The position numbers and the translations under genes were made by a program. A DNA stretch of 64,000 nt from Chitinophagaceae bacterium (GTDB lineage Bacteria; Bacteroidota; Bacteroidia; Chitinophagales; Chitinophagaceae): the NCBI GenBank assembly GCA_016713965.1, contig JADJOC010000003.1, forward strand, positions 1 through 64,000. Reading direction: 5' to 3'. Within the stretch, counting starts at the first letter, position 1. The number at the start of each line of letters is the position of its first letter. The notes beneath the pieces are model-generated. The model saw only the letters and a list, made by a program, of their open reading frames with translations. It searched no databases and was not told the origin of the DNA. Positions 29,226 to 39,045 of this stretch are shown piece after piece.

Positions 29226-29594
29226 GTGAATAAAATATTTATTATAGTACTTATGCTGGGCACTTTTGTTGTAAAAGCTCAAAAAATTGATAGCATTTAC
29301 ATCAATTTATACACGGATAGCTTAAAAAAAGGCACTTATAATTATATTAATGTGGATGGCTTGTTATCCAATGGCAGATATGTGCCCCTGGATAGCAGCA
29401 GCATACAATTTTCTGCATCTGAAGGCAAGTTTTTTGGTAACAGTTTATGGATTGATGAGAATATTAAACAAGAAAAAATATGTATCGAAGTAATGTTAAA
29501 ATCAAACAATTTGTTGCGAAAGAAATTTAATATTTATATTAAGAAAAAACCGGATGATGAGCAACTGAAAACATTAGATGAATTAATAAAATAA
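29226..29594 (+). CDS. small secreted protein of unknown function
   Basis: A 122-residue protein starting at GTG 29226. MNKIFIIVLMLGTFVVKAQ is a signal peptide with a likely cleavage after A-x-A-like VKA. The mature part is beta-rich (YINLYTDSLKKGTYNYINVDG, IQFSASEGKFFGNSLWI), reminiscent of immunoglobulin-like domains, and ends in a lysine-rich helix. No family was recognised. It has no operon partner. Confidence 0.65.
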   Translation: MNKIFIIVLMLGTFVVKAQKIDSIYINLYTDSLKKGTYNYINVDGLLSNGRYVPLDSSSIQFSASEGKFFGNSLWIDENIKQEKICIEVMLKSNNLLRKKFNIYIKKKPDDEQLKTLDELIK

Positions 29595-29653
29595 CAAAGC
29601 TATAACTTTTAATAGTTATAGCTTGATTGATAAAATTTATTTTGTGTACTTAC

Positions 29654-30307
29654 TTAAGCAAATTTCTTTGCATCTTCCAGAAATTTAGCCAGCCCAATAT
29701 CTGTTAAGGGATGTTTTAATAATCCTAAAATAGATTCTAAAGGACAGGTACATACATCTGCTCCGGCTTCTGCACATTTAATAATATGATTGGGATAGCG
29801 GATGGAAGCAGCTAAAATTTCTGTTTTATAACCTTGTATGGAAAATATCTGGCGAAGCTGGTGAATCAAATCCATACCATCCCAACCACTATCGTCTACC
29901 CTTCCAATAAACGGTGAAACATAAGTGGCGCCAGCTTTAGCTGCTAATATGGCTTGCCCTGCCGAGAAAATTAAAGTACAATTGGTTCTTATCCCATTTT
30001 CAGTAAACCATTTAATGGCTTTAATACCATCTTTTACCATAGGAACTTTTACTACAATATTTGGATGTATGGCGGCTAGCTTTTTTCCTTCTGCTACAAT
30101 ACCATCAAAATCGGTACTGATTACTTCTGCACTGATATCACCATCTACCAACTCACAAATATCTTTGTAATGTTTCATTACAGCTTCCTCGCCTTTTATA
30201 CCTTCTTTGGCCATTAAAGAGGGGTTAGTAGTAACACCATCAAGAATACCAAGATCGTTTGCTTCTTTTATTTGAGCCAGGTTGGCTGTATCGATAAAAA
30301 ATTTCAT
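29654..30307 (-). CDS. transaldolase / fructose-6-phosphate aldolase family
   Basis: A 217-residue TIM-barrel class I aldolase of the short transaldolase type. MKFFIDTANLAQIKEAN, GVTTNPSLMAKEG, the Schiff-base lysine in VVKVPM, NCTLIFSAGQAILAAKAGATYVSPFIGRVDD and the final ADVCTCPLESI are the family motifs. It interconverts pentose-phosphate pathway sugars or cleaves fructose 6-phosphate. The frame is intact. The SRP RNA gene lies upstream on the same strand. Confidence 0.93.
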   Translation of the reverse strand: MKFFIDTANLAQIKEANDLGILDGVTTNPSLMAKEGIKGEEAVMKHYKDICELVDGDISAEVISTDFDGIVAEGKKLAAIHPNIVVKVPMVKDGIKAIKWFTENGIRTNCTLIFSAGQAILAAKAGATYVSPFIGRVDDSGWDGMDLIHQLRQIFSIQGYKTEILAASIRYPNHIIKCAEAGADVCTCPLESILGLLKHPLTDIGLAKFLEDAKKFA

Positions 30308-30410
30308 TGGTGTGTTGTATTATTTAAATTGAATATTAATATTGCCTGAGTACTTAATGTTTATTGCAAGACTGAGAGAAGCCAAATAAACACAATATTA
30401 AATAAAAAAT

Positions 30411-30504
30411 GGCAAGTTACTTACATCGCACCGCTCAACCACCTACCCTTGCTACCTTCCGGTCCTGGGGGAGTTCAGCAGGAGCTGGTCGTATAAGACT
30501 TGCC
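30411..30504 (-). ncRNA. ffs: signal recognition particle RNA, small bacterial type
   Basis: On the minus strand the SRP54-binding apical hairpin reads CCAGGACCGGAAGGTAGCAA, with the GGAA tetraloop and asymmetric loop of 4.5S RNA. The ends pair as GGCAAGTCTTATAC with GTAAGTAACTTGCC. Size is about 94 nt. An exact TATATTTG -7 motif lies at 30509-30516, just before the 5' end. The RNA works with Ffh in co-translational membrane targeting. Confidence 0.9.
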
Positions 30505-30508
30505 GCCG

Positions 30509-30516
30509 CAAATATA
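30509..30516 (-). promoter_or_regulatory. -7 promoter motif of the SRP RNA gene
   Basis: TATATTTG on the minus strand matches TAnnTTTG exactly, about 5 bp before the predicted RNA 5' end. Confidence 0.6.
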
Positions 30517-30613
30517 AGAATTGTTCAATTAAAAATGAAGAATTAAAATTAAAAATTGAAATGTTACAATATGGTATTACATTATATAAATCAACATGTA
30601 TATATTACTAATT

Positions 30614-31885
30614 CTAAAAGCTTACGCCTGGCCTGTCCGTACGGGAATTTACCTTGGCTGCGCCAATAAGCTGGTCAGCCCTGTCGGTAAATGATTTATA
30701 ATATACCAAAATCGTATATAAATTTTCTGTTTCCCAGTAATCGCCTTCCAATTCATGCCTTTTTGAAGGATCATTTTTGTCAATACCTGTGTATTCATAA
30801 TTATAATATCCCTGCTTTAAAAAGACGGTTGTTTCATATATTCCTTTTGCAGCATTAAAATTCATTGCTGTTTTATCATTAAATTCATAATTGGTTAACT
30901 GGCCGGTGAGGTAAATATTTTTATTAGTGTATGCCTGCCCGTTAGGTGGTACAAAACTAAAATGTACAGTAGCATAATCCCCCTGCCAAAGCGGGTTTAA
31001 GAATTCCAGTGTTTCTATATTAAACATACCATTTAAATCAGCAAAATAGGAATATCGCTGCCCGTTTCTGTCCATATCCGGCTTTAAATATATACTAGTC
31101 GAATCTTTTTTATACTCAGCGCTGTCCACCCTGTCGCTTTGAAGCCTGAAGCTTCTCAAATCAAGCCATCTCCATTCTTTTCCCCCGGGAAATATGCCAT
31201 AATTTTCAGTATTATATTCTAGGGTATTGCCTTTTACAAAAGTTGGCGGAATATCTTTTTGTGCATTATCCCACCTGTTATTTTTTAATATTACCACCTT
31301 TATCTGCTGCGCTGCGCTAAATGTGTTTATACCTTTAATATTTACATTAAATTGCAATTTTTGGTGCGTTTTAAACAGTTGTGATGCGAAAGGCTGAAGA
31401 ACCTTGCCTGAAATGGCTGTTTTGGGATCCAATACCAGCAACCGCCTGGTAAATGCAACTTTTGAGGTATCTCCATCCAGGTATACTTTTACCAAATAAT
31501 TTCCACTTTTTATCGGTGTTGAATTTTTCTCAGGTAAAATGGCCTGGTAATGGGTATACTTTGTAAATGCAACAGATGAATACCTGTAATTACTAATGCG
31601 TTGCTGGGTAAATCCTTTTATATAATCAAATGGATTAAGATTTACAGGGATCCAATTATAATCACAAAGCTGATAAGTGTAGTAATAGTTTTTAACAGTA
31701 CTTTGCAAATCATCAAAATGCAGCTCCAGCTGGTCGTTACTATTAATTGTATAAATCGGTAAAGTGGTCTGGTTGCCGTACATATGAAAACGAACAGTAG
31801 CAATATTGGGTGAATAGGTGTAATCTGGTAACTGAGCTGTTACGGATGTAGAGCAAATACAAAAAAATAAAATTAACCGCCTCAT
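30614..31885 (-). CDS. DUF5103 domain-containing secreted protein
   Basis: A product of about 423 residues with a signal peptide (MRRLILFFCICSTSVTAQ). The body fits the DUF5103 family found throughout Bacteroidota: PIYTINSNDQLELHFDDL, YYYTYQLCDYNWIPVNLNPFDYIKGF, RRLLVLDPKTAISG, ENYGIFPGGKEWRWLDLRSF, FFNIETLE-like FNIETLEFLNPL and LEGDYWETENLYTILVYY near the end. Its function is unknown. The start at 31885 was chosen because it begins the signal peptide. The frame is intact. Confidence 0.85.
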   Translation of the reverse strand: MRRLILFFCICSTSVTAQLPDYTYSPNIATVRFHMYGNQTTLPIYTINSNDQLELHFDDLQSTVKNYYYTYQLCDYNWIPVNLNPFDYIKGFTQQRISNYRYSSVAFTKYTHYQAILPEKNSTPIKSGNYLVKVYLDGDTSKVAFTRRLLVLDPKTAISGKVLQPFASQLFKTHQKLQFNVNIKGINTFSAAQQIKVVILKNNRWDNAQKDIPPTFVKGNTLEYNTENYGIFPGGKEWRWLDLRSFRLQSDRVDSAEYKKDSTSIYLKPDMDRNGQRYSYFADLNGMFNIETLEFLNPLWQGDYATVHFSFVPPNGQAYTNKNIYLTGQLTNYEFNDKTAMNFNAAKGIYETTVFLKQGYYNYEYTGIDKNDPSKRHELEGDYWETENLYTILVYYKSFTDRADQLIGAAKVNSRTDRPGVSF

Positions 31886-31987
31886 TGTATATTGAAATAA
31901 CCTGGTAACAATCATAATTTATTTAATTATTAATGTAAAAAAGAGAACCATGTTTTTTACTTTACTAGTGTATTCATATAAATAAAA

Positions 31988-31995
31988 TACATTTG
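31988..31995 (+). promoter_or_regulatory. -7 promoter motif for the ABC permease gene
   Basis: TACATTTG matches TAnnTTTG exactly and lies 22 bp before the TTG start at 32018. Confidence 0.5.
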
Positions 31996-32017
31996 TAAGA
32001 TACTAAAATCATGCCGA

Positions 32018-33252
32018 TTGAACATAGCAGCTTTTATAGCAAAAAGAATTGCCTTTAATAATCAAAAAACCTTTTCTCGTTTTATTATAGGCCTTGCGGT
32101 TAGTGCTACTGCTATAAGTGTAGCTGTAATGATTGTAGCCATAAGTTTTGTAAATGGATTTCAAAATGTAATTAGTAATAAAGTATTTAGCTTTTGGGGC
32201 CATATACGTGTGCAGCAGGATATTGAAAATAAAGTTAGCATTGCTGAAGAATATCCCATTTATGCCAACACTATTGTAGAACAAAATCTTAAGAAGATAC
32301 CGGCGATAAAATCTGTTGAGCGTTTTGCAACAAAATCTGCCATTTTAAAATTTGGAAGTGATATAGAAAGCATATTGTTAAAAGGTGTAGATAAAGATTT
32401 TAACTATACCAGGCTACAGCCATTTTTGCAGCAAGGCAAATGGGCTACTACTGCAGACAGTGGATTTAACAGGGAGATAAATATTTCAAGTTATACCGCT
32501 AACCAATTAAAAATAAAATTAAATGACAGCTTACTTGTCTTCTTTTTCAGGAAAATGGCAGTAAAGCTACCCGGCGTTTGCGCATAGCAGGCATATTTAA
32601 AACCAGCATCGATGAGTATGATAAAAACTTTGCCATTTGTGATATTAACCTGATAAGGCAATTAAACAATTGGGCTGCTGACCAGATAGGCGGATATGAA
32701 GTTTTATTACATAACTACAAACAAATTGACACTATTACTGCCCTTATTGATAATGTAGATATTTTGCCCCAAAGCTGGTATAGCAAGTGTATTAAGGATG
32801 TTCACCCATCAATTTTTGACTGGTTAAGTTTACAGGGAAAGATAAAAAATATTTTGTTGGGCATTATGATGATTGTGGCAATTGTCAATCTCATTACCTG
32901 CCTGATTATTTTAGTATTGGAACGTACCAAAATGACAGGTATTTTAAAAGCTATAGGTGCCAGTGACTGGAATGTACAACAAATTTTTTTATATAATACT
33001 GCTATTATTGCTTTTACAGGTATTATCATAGGTGCAGCACTGGGGCTGGGTATTTGCTGGTTACAGCAAAAAACAGGTTTTATTAAATTGGATGAAGAAG
33101 CTTATTATATGAGTACTGCCCAGGCCGATGTGGTTGGATGGCAGGTGTTGTTAATTTGTGCAGCTACATTTGTTATTTGTATGATTACACTTATTATACC
33201 TACGCTATTGATAAAGAAAGTAAAGCCGGTAAAAGCAATACAATTTAGGTAA
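32018..33252 (+). CDS. ABC transporter permease, LolC/LolE/FtsX type, one frameshift, TTG start
   Basis: Inner-membrane permease of the lipoprotein-releasing/MacB superfamily, about 411 residues. The first membrane segment follows KTFSRFIIGLAVSATAISVAVMIV. A large periplasmic domain is followed by three C-terminal segments (NILLGIMMIVAIVNLITCLI, FTGIIIGAALGLGICWLQ, VICMITLIIPTLLI) and the end KKVKPVKAIQFR. The motif RTKMTGILKAIGASDWNVQQIF is the FtsX cytoplasmic loop. The frame breaks at about 32550 in a T run. The start may be the TTG at 32018 or an ATG at 32011 after a further indel. The ATPase partner is not nearby. Confidence 0.85.
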
Positions 33253-33264
33253 CCATTCATTAGT

Positions 33265-34009
33265 TTAATGGATATGCGATAAAATTATTCCTGTAGCAAC
33301 AGCTGCATTCAACGATTCTGCTTTACCAATTTTTGGTATCGTAATTTTTTCAGTGAAAATTTTCAGTATCTCATCACTTATTCCATTGGCTTCATTACCA
33401 ATAATAATAATCCCTTCTTTTATTGCTTTTAAATCATTTATGGAATCTCCTTCTAAAGCTGTTGCATAAATTTTTATGCACTTGACATTTTTTAACCAAG
33501 CATATAAATCAGTATAAATTATATTTACCGTGGCTAGGCTGCCCATTGTACTTTGAACTACTTTAGGATTATACATATCAGCCGTAGCTTCATTACATAT
33601 AATATTTTCGATACCAAACCAGTCAGCCGTACGGATAATAGTTCCTAAATTCCGGGATCCTGGATATTATCTAAAGCAAGGGTAATTTTTTTTTCTTTAA
33701 AGTAAAATTTTACATCAGGTTCACGTTTTCAAAATTGCTAACACAGAATTAGGCGTACTCAATGCAGATATTTTTTCCTAATTCGTGTTCTTTTATCTCA
33801 ACAACCTGCTGTACATCATATTCATTTAATAATCTGGCATTTTCTATAATCCAATTATTAAGTGCCAGCAATTGTTTACAAACAAAATACTTTTCCTTTA
33901 ACAGATCTATAACAACCTTAGGGGTTTCAGCAAAAAACATGTCGTTTTCATCTCTAAATTTTTTGTGGTGTAAACTTTGAATATATTTGATATGTGATTT
34001 GGTAATCAT
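33265..34009 (-). CDS. SpoU/TrmH (RlmB-like) RNA methyltransferase, multiple frameshifts
   Basis: A product of about 248 residues. The N-terminal substrate-binding domain is MITKSHIKYIQSLHHKKFRDE plus MFFAETPKVVIDLL. The SPOUT domain follows in other frames: ITLALDNIQDPGNLGTIIRTADWFGI, NPKVVQSTMGSL, IIIGNEANGISDEIL and IPKIGKAESLNAAVATGIIL. Breaks lie at about 33735-33760 and at 33652, where one extra A gives PGNLGT. The likely target is a 23S rRNA 2'-O-ribose. It is divergent from tamL, sharing one base at the start codons. Confidence 0.85.
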
Positions 34010-36432
34010 TGATTTTAATGTTAGTTATGCAGGTGACCCGAAATAAATTTATTTGTCAATTATTGAATATTTTCTCAGTAATTATTTTTATCTCTTCTTG
34101 TACATTTCCCAGAAAATTTCAAAAAGATAAACCTTTTGTATATAAAACTACCATCGAAGTTAAGGGAGGAAATTTTACAAAAGAAGAAAGAAATTCTTTA
34201 AAACAAAGGTTATACAGCCAGTTAGACGACAGCATAATGGTAAAAACTAAAGACCGTTGGCTGGTAATACATTATACTGATCACCCCCCTGTATTTGATA
34301 CTATTGCTGCATATGAGTCTGCAAGAAATATGAAGGCCTCGATGCTGCATATCGGTTACTATTTTGCCAATGTAAATTACACAGCAGATACAGTAGTAGT
34401 TGATGACCAGCAAAGGGTAAAAGTAAATTTTATTGTAGATGTAAATAAACCTACTATTATTGATACAGTTACTTACGCCATGTACAATGACAGTTTACAA
34501 TACTTGGTAAAAGAATCAGCAGATGAAACTTTTTTAAAGGAGGGAGACCCGATTACTAAAGAGAATGTATTGTCAGAAATAGAAAGATTAGTAATATTAT
34601 TTAGAAAAAATGGTTACTATAAATTTAGCGCTGATCAGTTAAAAGTAAGGGGTGATACCACTATTGAATCTTTAACCAATATCAGTGATGATCCCTTTGA
34701 ACAATTGGAATTACTGGCAGAAGCCAGGCAAAAAGATTTTAACCAGATTAAGCTTGCAGTGGTACTTAATCAAACCAAGGATAGTACTAAAACACGGAAA
34801 TATTATATAAATGACATTACTATTTTACCTGATTACCTGCCCGGTGATAATTTTAATGATCCCTCTTTAAATATTGATGCACCCAAAAGTAGCAGGTACA
34901 CAGTTAAGTATCATAATTATTTATTTAAAAGAAGATTTTTAAGCAGCAACATTTTTTTTAGAAAAGGAGATTTTTATAATATTGAAAATTTTAATAGAAC
35001 ATTAAATAGTTTTTCTAAAAAAGGGGTTTGGCAAAGTGTAAATATTGATATTGTTGAAGTAAAAGACAGCATCAATAAAATCAATACCATTATCCAGTTG
35101 ATACCAAGCAAAAAATTTGGTTTTGAAACAGCACTTGAAGCCAGCTATACAGATAAAAACAATAGCAACAATTTAAGTGCGGGGCTGTTTGGTATATCAG
35201 GTAACGTATCCCTGTTAAACAGGAATTTGAATAAAGAAGGTATCCATATGACGCATGCCCTGCGTGCCGGTATAGAATTAAATTCAAGAACTACCAATGC
35301 CGTAAATAAAATTATCAACTCTAATGAACTGGGTTACAGTAACAGCTTGCTTTTTCCAAAACTTATCACCCCCTTTCCAATTATTAACAACAAAAGATTA
35401 TTATCCAAAGAGTCATTTATAAGTACCAATTTATCTTTAATAAACAGGATTAATTTATTTAACCTGCGCTCAGCAAATATTGCATTTGGCTACAACTGGA
35501 GCAATTATAAAAGAAATAATAAAAGCAGGCAATGGATATTTAAACCATTAAATATAGAATTCAGTTATTTGTATAATAAAAGCCGCATATTTGACAGTAC
35601 TTTAGAAGCTAACCCCTTTTTAAGATATTCCTTCAATTCTGCGCTTGTAGCTGGAGCCGGATTAAGCTACACATCTTTATATAGCAACCCTAGGCACAGG
35701 CACAGCAAAGCGAGAGAAAGAAGTTTAAAATGGAATATAGAAGAATCTGGTTTTCTTTGGAAAAGTATTAATGCACTGCAAAAGTACCTGAGAGAATATG
35801 TAAAAGCTGATGTGGAATATAAATATATTATAAGCTATGCCAAATCGGCTGTAGCAGTAAGGTTATTTGGTGGCATTGGGCTCGCTGCTAAAAAAGATAC
35901 CAGCCTGCCATTTTTTAAGCAATATTTTGGCGGAGGCAGTAACAGTATGCGGGCATGGCCTGTTAGGGGAATTGGCCGCGGAGCTCAACCTATAGCACCG
36001 TTTGAGAAAAATTTTTTTAATGACAGAACCGGTGATTTTCAATTGGAAGGTAATATAGAATACAGGTATAACATAGCACAAATAATATCTAATTCGTTAA
36101 TTTTAAAAGGGGCTTTTTTTATGGATGTAGGTAATGTCTGGAATATCCGGAGTTCAAAAACAAACGGAGAAACAGATAGTGCCCAGTTTAAAGTTAAAAA
36201 CTTGTACAATGAATTAGGCGTGGCAATTGGCACAGGTTTCAGGCTTGATTTTAATTATTTTGTGTTAAGATTTGATCTGGGATTCAGATTTAAAAAACCT
36301 GAAGTAACAGAAAATAACGGCTGGAGAATTCCCAATATTAATTACAAAAATGTTTTAAGCGGCAATGCTGAAAATAGAGAATGGCGGCACCAGAATTTCA
36401 ATTTAACAATTGGAATTAATTATGCTTTTTAA
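34009..36432 (+). CDS. tamL: TamL-like BamA/TamA family outer-membrane lipoprotein
   Basis: An 807-residue Omp85-superfamily protein. The N-terminal lipoprotein signal ends IIFISSC. POTRA-like segments follow (YKTTIEVKGGNFTKEERNSL, GYYFANVNYTADTVVVDD, YYINDITILPDYLP, then RFLSSNIFFRKGDFYNIENFNRTLNSF). The C-terminal barrel has the FKQYFGGGSNSMRAWPVRGIG motif, equivalent to the lid-lock region of BamA, and a final strand ending NLTIGINYAF. In Bacteroidota TamL replaces TamA and is a lipoprotein, which fits here. It is thought to assist outer-membrane or surface protein insertion. The exact start (34009, 34018 or 34027) is open. The frame is intact. Confidence 0.85.
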   Translation: MILMLVMQVTRNKFICQLLNIFSVIIFISSCTFPRKFQKDKPFVYKTTIEVKGGNFTKEERNSLKQRLYSQLDDSIMVKTKDRWLVIHYTDHPPVFDTIAAYESARNMKASMLHIGYYFANVNYTADTVVVDDQQRVKVNFIVDVNKPTIIDTVTYAMYNDSLQYLVKESADETFLKEGDPITKENVLSEIERLVILFRKNGYYKFSADQLKVRGDTTIESLTNISDDPFEQLELLAEARQKDFNQIKLAVVLNQTKDSTKTRKYYINDITILPDYLPGDNFNDPSLNIDAPKSSRYTVKYHNYLFKRRFLSSNIFFRKGDFYNIENFNRTLNSFSKKGVWQSVNIDIVEVKDSINKINTIIQLIPSKKFGFETALEASYTDKNNSNNLSAGLFGISGNVSLLNRNLNKEGIHMTHALRAGIELNSRTTNAVNKIINSNELGYSNSLLFPKLITPFPIINNKRLLSKESFISTNLSLINRINLFNLRSANIAFGYNWSNYKRNNKSRQWIFKPLNIEFSYLYNKSRIFDSTLEANPFLRYSFNSALVAGAGLSYTSLYSNPRHRHSKARERSLKWNIEESGFLWKSINALQKYLREYVKADVEYKYIISYAKSAVAVRLFGGIGLAAKKDTSLPFFKQYFGGGSNSMRAWPVRGIGRGAQPIAPFEKNFFNDRTGDFQLEGNIEYRYNIAQIISNSLILKGAFFMDVGNVWNIRSSKTNGETDSAQFKVKNLYNELGVAIGTGFRLDFNYFVLRFDLGFRFKKPEVTENNGWRIPNINYKNVLSGNAENREWRHQNFNLTIGINYAF

Positions 36433-36445
36433 TGGTTGGTAAAAA

Positions 36446-36480
36446 ATAAAAGCGCCATACTCCTAGTATGGCGCTTTTAT
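36446..36480. terminator. bidirectional intrinsic terminator
   Basis: ATAAAAGCGCCATACT and AGTATGGCGCTTTTAT form a perfect 16-bp stem with a 3-base loop, A-rich on one side and T-rich on the other. It lies between the convergent tamL and fasciclin genes. Confidence 0.9.
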
Positions 36481-36497
36481 TTTCTGTTAAAAACCTA

Positions 36498-36979
36498 CTA
36501 CATTTTTGGCAATAAAACATGATCAATCACATGTATCACACCATTGCTTTGATTTACATCTTTAGCTTACCTCCCGCAACAGTGGATAATTCAGCCATAC
36601 CTTTACCATCTTTAATTAATTTTTTTAAATCAGATGCATTGTATTTACCAGCCACAACATGGTAAGTTAATACACCGGTCAGGGCATCTTTACTTTCTGG
36701 TTTTAATAATTCATCTACAGTACCTGCAGGCAACATATCAAAAGCTTTGTTAACCGGTGCAAACACAGTAAAAGGACCGGCACCTTGTAAAGTTTCTACT
36801 AATCCGGCTGCCTGTACAGCTGCTACAAGCGTAGTATGCTCCTTACTGTTCACTGCGTTTTCTACAATATTTTTTGATGGATACATGGCAGCACCGCCAA
36901 CTTGTACTGTTTTTTCTTTTTGCGCAAATGTTACTGTAGCAAATAATGCTATTACTGATAATAGAAATAATTTTTTCAT
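36498..36979 (-). CDS. secreted fasciclin-domain protein, one frameshift near the end
   Basis: A product of about 160 residues with a signal peptide (MKKLFLLSVIALFATVTFAQ) and one FAS1 domain. FTVFAPVNKAFDMLPAGTVDELL and LTGVLTYHVVAGKYNASDL are the H1 and adjoining motifs. One more A at about 36568 restores KLKDVNQSNGVIHVIDHVLLPKM, the H2 motif and usual end. FAS1 proteins act in adhesion or cell-surface interactions. In this phylum such genes often lie beside an ECF sigma factor, as here (37279-37827). The promoter region has CATCTTTCG. Confidence 0.85.
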
Positions 36980-37278
36980 TTTTTATTTTTAAGTTATGAT
37001 TATAGTCCTAATTACGAAAGATGAAAGACCTTGGATTTATCTTGTTTTACCAGATTTATCATAATAGAATAATTTTGTAAGAATGTAATTTTAAAGTAAG
37101 TTCCAAAAAAGGTGGCCAGTGTCCCCGCCAACCCAAAAATGGGCAATAAAAATTTTAATTTAAACAGGCTCCAACTACAAAGTAAGTTCTTTGTTATTAT
37201 TTCTCTTTAAGATGGCTATAGATAGGTATATTTACGAATAGAATCTTTATTTCTATTCAATATGTATTTTTATATGAG
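36980..37278. other. intergenic region between fasciclin gene and sigma factor, repeat-like segment
   Basis: No coding frame is seen; in particular no anti-sigma factor. GTGGCCAGTGTCCCCGCC at 37112 and TTTAAACAG at 37159 match the order of motifs in the element at 28310-28372, suggesting a dispersed repeat. Confidence 0.4.
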
Positions 37279-37827
37279 TTAACGTTCGATAATTTTTCTA
37301 AGTTCAATTAATGCAGTTCGCATTCTTGTTTTTACAGTGCCTAAAGGGATTTCTAATTCCTTTGATATTTCTTCCTGGGTATATCCGTAAAAATAAGCAA
37401 GGTCTATAATTTTCTGTTGACCCGGTTTTAAGTTTTGCAGCTGTTTACGAATACCCATCGCATCAAATTTATCAATGCTATGTTTAGTATCCTGCAAATT
37501 AATTACAGCATTTTCATCACTTGATATTTTACCTTGCTTTTTATAATTTTTGCTGCGTAATGTATCTATAGTCAAATTTCTTGTAATATTTAACATCCAG
37601 GTAAATAAACGCCCTTTAGTATTATCATAATTATCAATATTATTCCAAATTTTAATAAAAGCTTCCTGCAAAATATCTTCGGAGAGGCCGGTATTTTTTA
37701 CCATGCGGAATATGATACCATTTAAAGCTGCTGAATAATTATCATACAAATATGAAAAAGCTTGCTGATCTTTTTGTTTTATCAAAAAACCCAATTCTTC
37801 CTCATTATATTTTACTAATGCTGGCAA
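37279..37827 (-). CDS. ECF-type RNA polymerase sigma factor (sigma-70 family)
   Basis: A 182-residue sigma factor with region 2 (YLYDNYSAALNGIIFRMVKN, SEDILQEAFIKIWNNIDNYD, RLFTWMLNITRNLTIDTLRS) and region 4 (YGYTQEEISKELEIPLGTVKTRMRTALIELRK, helix-turn-helix). There is no region 1 or 3, as in ECF factors. Related sigma factors in Chitinophagaceae are often encoded with an anti-sigma protein and fasciclin-domain proteins. Here the fasciclin gene follows, but no anti-sigma gene is seen between them. The frame is intact. Confidence 0.92.
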   Translation of the reverse strand: MPALVKYNEEELGFLIKQKDQQAFSYLYDNYSAALNGIIFRMVKNTGLSEDILQEAFIKIWNNIDNYDNTKGRLFTWMLNITRNLTIDTLRSKNYKKQGKISSDENAVINLQDTKHSIDKFDAMGIRKQLQNLKPGQQKIIDLAYFYGYTQEEISKELEIPLGTVKTRMRTALIELRKIIER

Positions 37828-37976
37828 ATTATTTTATTAATTTTAGAAGTGGATAATTATAACCCATCTACTACGAAGATAAGGACACATACCGTGGAAA
37901 TAAATTAAATAATAGCTCATATTTTAAATGACACCATGATAAATTAGCGTACTATTCTTAAAAAAAACCATAGATA

Positions 37977-38603
37977 TTAACCTGGTTTAACAACTGTTAC
38001 CGCATATACTGCACTAAATAAATAAAATTTACCGGTTTTTACTTCTACACATTTATAGCGTTTACGGATTTTATTAGCCTTCTTAAAGATTCTTCCACTC
38101 TTTATTTTAAATAAAGCATTTTCTTCTAATTGCTCCAGAAGAAAAACTCCTTCCGGTTTTTTATCATAAGTGTGTAATACCCTCATTAACGTTTCATCAA
38201 CGCAACTACTTGCTGCCGGGTTCTGCAAATTATCCAGTATTGCCTTTTCAATATCGGGAGGGAAAATTTTTTTTGCTAAAAAATCAGTTAAAATATTGCT
38301 AAATTCTTTTTTCCATTCTTTTCCGTGAGCCTGAACTTTATTACCAAATTTTTCAAATGTAAAGAGGTGCGCAAGCTCATGCAACAATGTTATCAAAAAT
38401 GCATATTTATTAAGATCTCCATTGATGCTGATCCGGTGAGCTTTCCCTTTCACGGAATGGCGGTAATCACCTAAAACACTTTGCCTGTGGCGTGTAATTG
38501 TTAAATGAACATTATATAATTGCAAATAAAAAAGTACTTCGGTAAAACTACCTTCAGGTATATATTGCTGCAAGGCTGCTAAAGGAGCTTCCTGCTTAGG
38601 CAT
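37977..38603 (-). CDS. SprT-like zinc metalloprotease-fold protein
   Basis: A 208-residue protein of the SprT/Spartan-like family. The zinc motif is LLHELAHLFTFEKFG (HExxH), followed by VQAHGKEWKKEF with the third ligand histidine. The C-terminal part (FKIKSGRIFKKANKIRKRYKCVEVKTGKFYLF) matches the basic tail of Bacteroidota members. Its substrate is unknown; eukaryotic relatives cut DNA-protein cross-links. It overlaps the upstream membrane-protein gene by 8 bp, so the two form an operon. Confidence 0.85.
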   Translation of the reverse strand: MPKQEAPLAALQQYIPEGSFTEVLFYLQLYNVHLTITRHRQSVLGDYRHSVKGKAHRISINGDLNKYAFLITLLHELAHLFTFEKFGNKVQAHGKEWKKEFSNILTDFLAKKIFPPDIEKAILDNLQNPAASSCVDETLMRVLHTYDKKPEGVFLLEQLEENALFKIKSGRIFKKANKIRKRYKCVEVKTGKFYLFSAVYAVTVVKPG

Positions 38604-38990
38604 GTTTATGTTTATTCAATTTCATCATTACTATAACCTCTATAACCAGGTAAAGTAAATAAATAATCATTCCGCCATATACGGCAGGCTTATTAAAATT
38701 ATCAGCATTTGTAAAATAATATGTTAATAATGCTGTTATGCAGGCAAACATTTTAATCATTACCCCTCCCATTATACTTCTTACAAATACATTAGGGTTT
38801 TTGTTTTTTAAGGCACCGTTCTGCAAAAAGAAAGTAATTAAGCTCACTACAAAAAATAATAAATTAGCACCGATTAATACATACCTGTCTACTCCCCATT
38901 TTTCTAACATAGGTTTAGCCAGTAAAAAAAAACTATTTAATATAATAAACAAAAATATAAGGGTAAAATAGCTTTCCGGTTAGTTTGCAT
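38596..38990 (-). CDS. four-segment membrane protein of unknown function, one frameshift
   Basis: A membrane protein of about 130 residues with four hydrophobic segments (YVLIGANLLFFVVSLITFFL, SIMGGVMIKMFACITALLTYY, YGGMIIYLLYLVIEVIVMM). The probable start is ATG 38990, reading MQTNRKAILPLYFCLLYYI before a shift at about 38940. Proteins of this shape in Bacteroidota sit near F-type ATPase genes and resemble AtpI, but no ATPase gene follows here, so no function is given. Confidence 0.6.
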
Positions 38991-39045
38991 GATTTATAGA
39001 AATTATAAAATTTAATATAATAAAACAATTCAGGATTTACTGTAT

